DNA of 5,853 bases from an uncultured Clostridium sp. (GTDB lineage: Bacteria > Bacillota > Clostridia > Lachnospirales > Anaerotignaceae): the NCBI GenBank assembly GCA_947246775.1, contig CAMXTM010000141.1:1-5853 (forward strand), read 5' to 3'. The position numbers were made by a program, and so were the translations under genes. Positions within the stretch are counted from its first letter, which is position 1, and every line of letters begins with the position of its first letter. Below the pieces are notes generated by a model. The model ran no database searches. It was not told the DNA's origin and saw only the letters and a list, made by a program, of their open reading frames with translations. Shown in pieces: positions 1 through 5,438 of this stretch.

Positions 1-131
1 ATATATAGTCTTGTAGCAAGCCATCGAAAGGAAAAGATAAAGATAGCATAAAAAATAGCAATATCCTGTATAATATTTTCGGGTGTATTTGTTCCCTCGC
101 TTTCTTGCATAGCTCTTGATTTATCAATCAT
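1..131 (-). CDS. N-terminal part of an unrecognised, probably membrane-anchored protein (runs off the left edge)
   Basis: An ATG at 131-129 on the minus strand opens a frame with no stop for the 43 codons left before the window ends. The start is supported by AAGGAGG (150-144), 12 bases upstream of the ATG, which is a little long but otherwise strong. The visible protein starts MIDKSRAMQE, continues with a polar stretch to about residue 23, then has a hydrophobic segment rich in Ile, Phe, Ala and Tyr at about residues 24-35, followed by R-W and two further basic residues. That pattern fits a first transmembrane helix with a short polar N-terminus, not a cleavable lipoprotein signal, since no Cys is visible. 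It lies downstream of ileS on the same strand but behind a strong terminator. It therefore depends on readthrough or on a promoter I could not find in the short gap. No family is recognisable from 43 residues. It is reported as a real gene because of the ribosome binding site and open frame. Confidence 0.6.
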   Translation of the reverse strand, partial: MIDKSRAMQESEGTNTPENIIQDIAIFYAIFIFSFRWLATRLY

Positions 132-143
132 AAATTTTTTCTA

Positions 144-150
144 CCTCCTT
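144..150 (-). promoter_or_regulatory. Ribosome binding site of the left-edge gene
   Basis: AAGGAGG on the minus strand is complementary to the 3' end of 16S rRNA and lies 12 bases before the ATG at 131. It decides the start of the partial gene. The next in-frame ATG, codon 8, has no comparable site. Confidence 0.7.
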
Positions 151-154
151 GTAT

Positions 155-190
155 AAAAAAATCCCCTCCTAACAAATATATAGGAGGGGA
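155..190 (-). terminator. Intrinsic terminator of ileS
   Basis: On the minus strand, TCCCCTCCTA (190-181) pairs perfectly with TAGGAGGGGA (171-162) around a 9-base loop and is followed by seven T (161-155). The stem begins 9 bases after the ileS TAA (202-200). The GC-rich 10-bp stem and unbroken T run make this a confident factor-independent terminator. It sits between ileS and the next minus-strand gene, so most transcription should stop here. Confidence 0.93.
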
Positions 191-199
191 ATATAATTG

Positions 200-3100
200 T
201 TATGCTTTTTCAACACCGAGTGTTACTTTTTCGCCATTGATATTCCATTCTTTTACATAGGTTCCGCCTTTACCAGAAATAAATTCTTCTGCAAGAACAT
301 CTGTTTTAATATCATTATTTGCGATAACCTCAGCAACTTTTGCGCTACCCTCATGGTACACTTTGATTTTATCCATCACTTCAAATTTTGCTTCTTTTCT
401 CATTGTCTGGATTTTGCTTGTAATTTCTCTTACAAAGCCCTCTTCAATCAGCTCAGGAGTCAAGTTTGTATCAATAACTACGGTAACATCATTATTTTTG
501 GAAGTAACAAAGCCATCTTTTTCGGCTGTGTCTACCAATACGTCATCTTGTTCTAATACAACTTCTTCCCCATCAATATGGAGTGTTGCTTTACCATCTG
601 CTTTTAAAGTATCCATAAAGGCATTGCCATCTACTGCTTTGAGTGCTTCACCAATCTTTGGTACAAGTTTGCCATATTTTTTACCTAATGTACGAAGTTG
701 TGGCTTAAAGGTATAAGTTGTAAAGTTTTCTACATCTTGTGTAAATACGACATTTTTGATATTTAATTCATCTTTGATGATGTCTACATATTCTTCTGGC
801 AATTCTTGCTCTGCTTTGACATACATCGTTGCCATAGGCTGACGGTTTTTGATATTTGCCGCATTTCTAGCAGCACGACCTTCTACAACAATCTTTAATA
901 CTAAATCCATGTTGTTTTCTAAGTCTTTATCTACACATTGTGCATAATATTTAGGCCAGTCGCAAAGGTGAACGCTTTCTTTTGCGTTTTCATCTACCTT
1001 TTTAACGATATTATTGTAAATTTCCTCTGCAATAAATGGTGTAAATGGTGCTGTCAATTTTGCCATTGTGACTAAAACAGTGTGTAATGTCATATAAGCA
1101 TTGATTTTGTCTTGAGGCATATCTTTACCCCAGAAACGTTCTCTACTTCTTCTGACATACCAGTTACTTAACTCATCTACAAATTCTGCCATTGCTCTAG
1201 CAGGCTCTGTAATTTTGTAGTTTTCCAAACTTTCATCAACAAATTTGTTTAATGTTTGCAATTTGGAAAGAATCCATTTATCCATTGGAGCTAATTTTTC
1301 AGGCTCTAATTTGTATTTTGTTGGGTTAAACTGGTCAATTTCTGCATAAAGTACATAGAATGCATAAGTATTCCAAAGTGTACCCATGTATTTTCTTTGC
1401 ATTTCGTTTACAGCTTCTTCATAGTAACGGCTAGGCAACCAAGGCGCACTGTTTGCATAGAAATACCAACGAACAGCGTCAGCACCTTGTTTATTTAATG
1501 CGTCCCAAGGGTCAACTACATTGCCTTTGTGCTTACTCATTTTTTGACCGTCTTTATCCTGTACGTGTCCTAATACAATACAGTTTTTAAAGGAAGACTT
1601 GTCAAAAAGTAAGGTACTTACTGCAAGCAAAGTATAGAACCAGCCTCTTGTTTGGTCAACTGCTTCACTAATAAAGTCAGCAGGGAAATTTTTGTCAAAC
1701 AATTCTTTATTTTCAAAAGGATAGTGGAACTGTGCAAAAGGCATACTTCCGCTATCAAACCAGCAGTCGATAACTTCTGGCACTCTTGTCATCAATTTAC
1801 CACATTCTGGGCAAGTGATGTGTACTGCATCAATAAAAGGTTTGTGCAATTCAATGTCATCTGGGCAGTCTGGAGACATTTCTTTTAATTCTGCAATGCT
1901 GCCAATGGTATGTCTGTGTCCACATTCACATTCCCAAATAGGAAGTGGTGTACCCCAGTAACGTTCACGACTCAAGCCCCAGTCAATGACATTTTCTAAG
2001 AAATTACCAAAACGTCCCTCTTTGATGTTGTCAGGATACCAGTTGATAGTGCGGTTATTTGCTACTAAATTGTCTCTTAATGCTGTCATTTTGATAAACC
2101 ATGTACTTCTAGCATAGTAAATCAATGGTGTATCACATCTCCAGCAGAAAGGATAGTTATGTTCAAAAGGAATTGCTGCAAAAAGTGCGCCACTCTCTTT
2201 TAAATAATTCAAAACCATTGGGTCAGCATCTTTTACAAATTTACCAGCAAAAGGTCCTGTTTCCTGTGTCATAAAACCTTGACTATCTACATATTGACGG
2301 AAAACGATGTCATATTTTTGACATACACGAGCGTCGTCTTCACCAAAAGCGCCCGCAGAGTGAACAATACCAGTACCATCTGTCAAAGTTACATAGTCAT
2401 CACAAGTCACAAAGAATCCTTTAGGGTCAGATGGAATAAACTCAAATAGAGACTCATATCTCATATGTTCCAATTCTTGTCCCTTTTTGGTTTCTACTAC
2501 TTCATAGTTGCCCTCGCCTAAAATGTCATCTAATAATGCAGTAGCAAGGATAAAATATTCATCTTTGTATTTTACTTTAGAATAGTCTTCTTTTGCATTT
2601 ACGGTTAAAGCAACGTTAGATGGCAATGTCCAAGGAGTGGTTGTCCAAGCAAGGAAATATTCGTTTTCTTTGCCCTCTACTCTAAATTTTGCAATACAAG
2701 ATGTTTCTTTGACATCTTTGTAACCTTGTGCTACTTCATGGCTAGAAAGTGCTGTACCACAACGTGGGCAGTAAGGTACTACTTTGTGTCCTTTGTAAAG
2801 TAAACCTTTGTCCCAGATTTGTTTTAAAGCCCACCATTCAGACTCAATATAGTCATTGTGGTAAGTAACATAAGGGTCGTCCATGTCAGCCCAGAAACCA
2901 ACACGGTCGCTCATCTCACGCCATTCGCCTTCATATTTCCAAACACTTTCTTTACATTTTGCAATAAATGGCTCAATACCATATTCTTCAATTTGTGGTT
3001 TGCCACTGATGTTAAGAGATTTTTCTACTTCTAACTCCACAGGTAAGCCGTGTGTATCCCAACCTGCTTTTCTTAATACTTGATAGCCTTTCATTGTTTT

Positions 3101-3313
3101 GTAACGAGGAATCAAGTCTTTTACGGCACGAGTGATAATGTGTCCAATGTGAGGTTTGCCGTTTGCTGTTGGTGGACCATCATAAAAGGTAAAAACAGGG
3201 CAGCCCTCTCTTGAAGCATTGCTTTTTTCAAAAATTTTGTTTTCTTTCCAGAATTTCTGTACTTCTACTTCGCGCTCAACAAAGTTGAGGTTGGTAGATA
3301 CTTTGTCATACAT
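200..3313 (-). CDS. ileS: Isoleucyl-tRNA synthetase (long, eukaryote-like bacterial type)
   Basis: This cytoplasmic class I synthetase activates isoleucine with ATP and charges tRNA-Ile. It also hydrolyses mischarged valine. The 1037 residues start MYDKVSTNLN. The start is supported by AGGAGG (3328-3323), 9 bases upstream. Visible landmarks in order are PTANGKPHIGH with the HIGH signature at 55-58; a first CPRC pair at 182-185; the editing (CP1) domain with TTTPWTLPSN at 224-233 and GTGIVHSAGAFGEDD at 314-328; cysteine pairs near 390-393 (CWRC), 462-464 (CEC) and 501-504 (CPEC); the KMSKH signature at 591-595; and an anticodon-binding region from about 690 containing SNWYVRRSRERFWG. The rest of the C-terminus matches the long type, often called IleRS2, and not the roughly 920-residue type with a C-terminal zinc finger. 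Members of the long type are often poorly inhibited by mupirocin; that property is inferred here. The gene is monocistronic or nearly so, with a T-box leader in front and a terminator immediately behind. Confidence 0.98.
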   Translation of the reverse strand: MYDKVSTNLNFVEREVEVQKFWKENKIFEKSNASREGCPVFTFYDGPPTANGKPHIGHIITRAVKDLIPRYKTMKGYQVLRKAGWDTHGLPVELEVEKSLNISGKPQIEEYGIEPFIAKCKESVWKYEGEWREMSDRVGFWADMDDPYVTYHNDYIESEWWALKQIWDKGLLYKGHKVVPYCPRCGTALSSHEVAQGYKDVKETSCIAKFRVEGKENEYFLAWTTTPWTLPSNVALTVNAKEDYSKVKYKDEYFILATALLDDILGEGNYEVVETKKGQELEHMRYESLFEFIPSDPKGFFVTCDDYVTLTDGTGIVHSAGAFGEDDARVCQKYDIVFRQYVDSQGFMTQETGPFAGKFVKDADPMVLNYLKESGALFAAIPFEHNYPFCWRCDTPLIYYARSTWFIKMTALRDNLVANNRTINWYPDNIKEGRFGNFLENVIDWGLSRERYWGTPLPIWECECGHRHTIGSIAELKEMSPDCPDDIELHKPFIDAVHITCPECGKLMTRVPEVIDCWFDSGSMPFAQFHYPFENKELFDKNFPADFISEAVDQTRGWFYTLLAVSTLLFDKSSFKNCIVLGHVQDKDGQKMSKHKGNVVDPWDALNKQGADAVRWYFYANSAPWLPSRYYEEAVNEMQRKYMGTLWNTYAFYVLYAEIDQFNPTKYKLEPEKLAPMDKWILSKLQTLNKFVDESLENYKITEPARAMAEFVDELSNWYVRRSRERFWGKDMPQDKINAYMTLHTVLVTMAKLTAPFTPFIAEEIYNNIVKKVDENAKESVHLCDWPKYYAQCVDKDLENNMDLVLKIVVEGRAARNAANIKNRQPMATMYVKAEQELPEEYVDIIKDELNIKNVVFTQDVENFTTYTFKPQLRTLGKKYGKLVPKIGEALKAVDGNAFMDTLKADGKATLHIDGEEVVLEQDDVLVDTAEKDGFVTSKNNDVTVVIDTNLTPELIEEGFVREITSKIQTMRKEAKFEVMDKIKVYHEGSAKVAEVIANNDIKTDVLAEEFISGKGGTYVKEWNINGEKVTLGVEKA

Positions 3314-3322
3314 AAAAATATT

Positions 3323-3328
3323 CCTCCT
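3323..3328 (-). promoter_or_regulatory. Ribosome binding site of ileS
   Basis: AGGAGG, inside AAAGGAGGAA on the minus strand, lies 9 bases before the ATG at 3313. It is a near-perfect Shine-Dalgarno sequence and fixes the start. It lies well downstream of the T-box terminator, so control acts on transcription elongation and not by hiding this site. Confidence 0.9.
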
Positions 3329-3346
3329 TTATTTATCGCTCTATTT

Positions 3347-3375
3347 AGTATACCATAAAAGCGGAAAAATCAAAA
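3347..3375 (-). promoter_or_regulatory. Possible second, T-box-independent promoter of ileS
   Basis: On the minus strand TATACT (3352-3347) is preceded by TG and one base (3355-3353), giving an extended -10 element. The -35 region is poor: TTTTGA (3375-3370) at 17 bases, or TTGATT (3373-3368) at 15 bases. A start near 3340 would give a short leader of roughly 27 bases that contains the ribosome binding site but no T-box. It is supported only by motif match, and AT-rich DNA gives such matches by chance. Confidence 0.3.
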
Positions 3376-3394
3376 GTTTTACAGTAATCCGCTT
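3359..3394. repeat. Imperfectly spaced inverted repeat upstream of ileS
   Basis: AAGCGGA (3359-3365) is the reverse complement of TCCGCTT (3388-3394), with 22 AT-rich bases between. In an ileS transcript from the distal promoter it could form a 7-bp hairpin. It overlaps the candidate second promoter. The function is unknown and a chance origin is possible. Confidence 0.35.
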
Positions 3395-3425
3395 AAATAT
3401 TAACTCACTAAAAAATAAACAAACC

Positions 3426-3449
3426 AAGTCGAAAACCTGTTTTCGACTT
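3426..3449. repeat. Perfect palindrome 1 (11-bp arms) in the ileS leader
   Basis: AAGTCGAAAAC (3426-3436) and GTTTTCGACTT (3439-3449) are exact reverse complements separated by CT. On the ileS strand the hairpin is followed by a T-rich but interrupted stretch (about 3425-3411). It could act as a weak second terminator, a transcript-stabilising hairpin, or half of a small dispersed palindromic element. It abuts palindrome 2 and shares the TT at 3448-3449 with it. Confidence 0.8.
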
Positions 3450-3470
3450 AGCGTGTCAGCGACACGCTAA
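3448..3470. repeat. Perfect palindrome 2 (10-bp arms) in the ileS leader
   Basis: TTAGCGTGTC (3448-3457) and GACACGCTAA (3461-3470) are exact reverse complements around AGC. It is more GC-rich than the surrounding leader. On the ileS strand it begins directly at the T run of the T-box terminator. It is not needed for T-box folding, which is complete upstream of it. Confidence 0.8.
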
Positions 3471-3510
3471 AATAAAAAAGCCTTTTCTCCAAAACAGGAC
3501 AAAAAGACTT
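3469..3510 (-). terminator. T-box terminator of the ileS leader
   Basis: On the minus strand AAGTC (3510-3506) pairs with GGCTT (3482-3478), four T with AAAA (3486-3483), and TCC (3499-3497) with GGA (3490-3488). There is one bulged T and one G-G mismatch, and the loop is TGTTTT. It is followed by TTTTTTATTTT (3479-3469), whose first two T are also the last two bases of the stem. The 5' arm includes GTCC (3500-3497), which the antiterminator also needs, so the two folds exclude each other as expected for a T-box switch. Confidence 0.85.
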
Positions 3511-3530
3511 CATTGTACCACCTGATTATG

Positions 3531-3578
3531 ATTCTCAAACAACAGAGAATACCATTGTGCGCATAACAAGCATTATGC
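3531..3578 (-). other. Two extra hairpins in the linker between stem III and the antiterminator
   Basis: On either strand, GCATAA (3561-3566) pairs with TTATGC (3573-3578) and ATTCTC (3531-3536) pairs with GAGAAT (3545-3550). On the ileS strand they lie between stem III and the antiterminator CAGG. They lengthen the linker to about 60 bases. They may simply keep the linker compact; no separate role can be read from the sequence. Confidence 0.5.
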
Positions 3579-3758
3579 TTTCCATAACGGGGAAAACCGT
3601 CGGAACTTACTAAGCAAAAAAGCGGTTCAGTCTGCCACTCCAGGGGGATATTCAAAACTCTTTTACTTGTATTGTCTTTCAGCCTGCGACAATTCTCTGT
3701 ACACATTTCAAAAAGTCTACTTGTCCCTTTCACAGTGTTTCGTTAATATATGCAAGTT

Positions 3759-3787
3759 ATTATACAATGCCTTTTATTTTTTGTAAA
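3759..3787 (-). promoter_or_regulatory. Main promoter of ileS (sigma-A type)
   Basis: On the minus strand TTTACA (3787-3782) is followed after exactly 17 bases by TATAAT (3764-3759). The match to the housekeeping consensus is one base short of perfect. The predicted start is near 3752, just before the conserved beginning of T-box stem I, which is the expected arrangement. Confidence 0.85.
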
Positions 3788-3840
3788 GCATTTTTTTTAC
3801 AGTTTTTATTGTATTTTATAGAAAACTTTATCAAATGTAT

Positions 3841-3868
3841 TTGATTTTGAGCAAAAAAGGTGTATAAT
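3841..3868 (+). promoter_or_regulatory. Promoter of pncB (sigma-A type)
   Basis: TTGATT (3841-3846) and a consensus TATAAT (3863-3868) are separated by 16 bases. Transcription should start near 3875, giving about 70 bases of untranslated leader. The promoter is divergent from the main ileS promoter, with about 50 bases between the two -35 elements. A second TATAAT at 3884-3889 has no matching -35 element. Confidence 0.7.
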
Positions 3869-3896
3869 AGTCATGTTTACTATTATAATATTGTAG

Positions 3897-3922
3897 GCTG
3901 TATGGTTTTAATAAAATACAGC
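3897..3922 (+). promoter_or_regulatory. Inverted repeat in the pncB leader, possible operator or RNA hairpin
   Basis: GCTGTAT (3897-3903) is the exact reverse complement of ATACAGC (3916-3922), with 12 bases between. In RNA the stem could extend by pairing TTTT (3906-3909) with AAAA (3913-3916). It lies downstream of the predicted start and 8 bases before the ribosome binding site. That is a reasonable place for a repressor such as the niacin-responsive NiaR known from Firmicutes, or for a hairpin affecting translation. I cannot confirm a NiaR match from memory. Confidence 0.45.
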
Positions 3923-3927
3923 GAATA

Positions 3928-3936
3928 AAAGGAGAG
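3928..3936 (+). promoter_or_regulatory. Ribosome binding site of pncB
   Basis: AAAGGAGAG precedes the ATG at 3947 by 10 bases. It supports the chosen start, which also gives the usual N-terminus of the family. Confidence 0.85.
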
Positions 3937-3946
3937 TTGATTCTCA

Positions 3947-5401
3947 ATGGAAAAAAATGATTTAACACTTTTGACAGACTTATATGAACTCACAATGATG
4001 CAGGGCTATCATGAAAAAGGATTGCAAAACAAAATAGTTGTATTTGACTTGTTTTACAGAAAAAACCCTAGTGGTAACGGCTATGCCATTGCAGCGGGAT
4101 TAGAGCAGGCGATTGACTATATCAAGCAATTACAATTTACAGAACAGGATATTGCTTATTTAACTAGTTTAAATATTTTTTCAGATAGTTTTATTGCCTA
4201 TTTAAAAGATTTCCGCTTTACTGGAGAAATTTATGCCATACCAGAGGGTACTGTAGTCTTTCCTCACGAGCCACTCATGCGTATAAAAGCACCGATTATG
4301 GAGGCACAGCTCATTGAGACAGCGCTATTAAACATTATCAATCATCAAAGTTTGATTGCGACAAAGGCATCAAGAGTTGTTTGGGCAGCACAAGGTGACC
4401 CTGTTATGGAATTTGGTTTACGTAGAGCGCAAGGTCCAGATGCTGGCACTTATGGTGCAAGAGCGGCAGTCATAGGCGGTTGCTGTGGTACAAGCAATGT
4501 TTTGACAGGAAAACTGTTTGATGTACCAGTCAAGGGAACACACGCTCACAGTTGGGTAATGAGTTTTCCTGATGAATTGACAGCGTTCCGCAAATATGCT
4601 GAGCTGTTCCCTAATGCATGTACACTGCTTGTAGATACCTATAATACCTTAGAATCTGGCGTACCAAATGCCATAAAAGTATTCCAAGAAATGAAAGACA
4701 AGGGCATAGAACTAAAAAACCATGGTATTCGTTTAGATAGCGGTGACTTGTCTTATCTTTCAAAACAGGCAAAAAAAATGTTAGAAGATGCTGGTTTCGA
4801 AGATGCTGTCATCAGTGCGTCCAGTGACTTAGATGAATACTTAATTGCGAGCTTAAAATTACAGGGCGCAAAAATCGGACTCTGGGGCGTAGGCACAAAA
4901 TTGATTACCAGTGATGACTGTCCAGCGTTTGGTGGAGTTTATAAATTAGCAGCAGAAAGTGACGAAAACGGCAATTTTATACCAAAGATTAAACTTTCCA
5001 ACAATGTTGAAAAAGTAACCAATCCGGGAATTAAAAAAATATTCCGTATTTATGATAAAAACACAGGGAAAATCAAAGCTGATGTGATTGCATTAGAAGA
5101 AGAAACGATTGATGAAACAAAAGTTTTAACTTTGTTTGATGATAGCGCAAAATGGAAAAGAATGACCTTGCAGCCAGGCACTTATACGGTAAGAGAATTG
5201 CTTGTACCAATCTTTAAAAATGGCGAATGTGTATATCAGTCACCAAAAGTAATGGAAATGCAAGCATATTGCAACAGAGAAAAAGATACCCTTTGGGAAG
5301 AACATAAGAGAAATAAAAATCCACATATTGTACCAGTAGACTTGTCTGAAAAATTGAGCGCACTCAAGTCAAAACTCATTGAAGAAATGACAATTAAATA
5401 A
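3947..5401 (+). CDS. pncB: Nicotinate phosphoribosyltransferase
   Basis: The cytoplasmic enzyme joins nicotinate to PRPP, with ATP hydrolysis, to make nicotinate mononucleotide. This is the entry step of the Preiss-Handler route that salvages niacin into NAD. The 484 residues are the usual length of the Firmicute-type family. Landmarks are the N-terminal LLTDLYELTMMQGY (8-21), FDLFYRKNPSGNGY (33-46), EFGLRRAQGPDAGTYGAR (155-172), GTHAHSW (197-203), RLDSGDL (262-268) and GVGTKL (314-319). The second His of GTHAH (201) aligns by eye with the phosphorylated catalytic His of the enterobacterial enzyme. The conserved C-terminal region NPHIVPVDLSEKLSALK is present near 458-474. No key motif is missing and the frame is intact. 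The gene has its own promoter and ends at a strong terminator, so it is probably transcribed alone. It is divergent from ileS with no obvious functional tie. Confidence 0.96.
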   Translation: MEKNDLTLLTDLYELTMMQGYHEKGLQNKIVVFDLFYRKNPSGNGYAIAAGLEQAIDYIKQLQFTEQDIAYLTSLNIFSDSFIAYLKDFRFTGEIYAIPEGTVVFPHEPLMRIKAPIMEAQLIETALLNIINHQSLIATKASRVVWAAQGDPVMEFGLRRAQGPDAGTYGARAAVIGGCCGTSNVLTGKLFDVPVKGTHAHSWVMSFPDELTAFRKYAELFPNACTLLVDTYNTLESGVPNAIKVFQEMKDKGIELKNHGIRLDSGDLSYLSKQAKKMLEDAGFEDAVISASSDLDEYLIASLKLQGAKIGLWGVGTKLITSDDCPAFGGVYKLAAESDENGNFIPKIKLSNNVEKVTNPGIKKIFRIYDKNTGKIKADVIALEEETIDETKVLTLFDDSAKWKRMTLQPGTYTVRELLVPIFKNGECVYQSPKVMEMQAYCNREKDTLWEEHKRNKNPHIVPVDLSEKLSALKSKLIEEMTIK

Positions 5402-5405
5402 TACG

Positions 5406-5438
5406 AAAAAATTGCCCTATTCCGTAGGGCAATTTTTT
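5406..5438. terminator. Bidirectional terminator between pncB and the convergent right-edge gene
   Basis: AAAAAATTGCCCTA (5406-5419) and TAGGGCAATTTTTT (5425-5438) are perfect complements around TTCCG. Each strand carries a GC-rich core followed by six T, so the hairpin can end transcription in both directions. It starts 5 bases after the pncB stop. On the other strand it begins inside the TAA (5439-5437) of the convergent gene. Confidence 0.93.

Larger units (their letters stand above)
3469..3752 (-). promoter_or_regulatory. T-box leader of ileS, tRNA-Ile specific
   Basis: This minus-strand leader RNA senses uncharged tRNA-Ile and lets transcription continue into ileS. The stem I start is AAGGGACAAGTAGA (about 3730-3717). 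AGAGA (3698-3694) lies next to a distal stem, ATTGTC (3693-3688) with GACAAT (3676-3671), which carries the conserved GGCTGAAAGA (3684-3675). The specifier loop has GAAT followed by ATC (3649-3647), an isoleucine codon, then CCCCTGGAG. Stem III is ACGG (3600-3597) with CCGT (3590-3587). The antiterminator has CAGG (3524-3521) pairing with CCTG (3498-3495), a TGGT bulge (3520-3517), and AC (3516-3515) pairing with GT (3500-3499). TGGT fits a tRNA ending in ACCA, as tRNA-Ile does. The terminator follows directly. The 5' end is inferred from the promoter spacing. The T-box sequence is degenerate after GGTGGTAC, where the usual CCGCG is replaced by AATGA. Confidence 0.93.

Noticed and set aside
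197..716. Two overlapping plus-strand open frames at 197-556 and 363-716
   Set aside because: Both are antisense to the C-terminal coding part of ileS, lack ribosome binding sites and give protein of unlikely composition.
1652..3470. Plus-strand open frames at 1652-1888, 2883-3083 and 3219-3470
   Set aside because: They are shadows of ileS and its leader, without translation signals or recognisable content.
3467..3733. An open frame of 88 codons on the minus strand upstream of ileS
   Set aside because: It coincides with the T-box leader and its terminator, has no ribosome binding site, and its composition follows the RNA structure. It is not a gene.
3884..3889. A second TATAAT in front of pncB
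   Set aside because: No -35 element lies at a suitable distance. The AT-rich leader makes a chance match likely.
3932..3945. A small hairpin (GAGA with TCTC) that could hide the pncB ribosome binding site
   Set aside because: Four base pairs around a 6-base loop are too weak to claim control.
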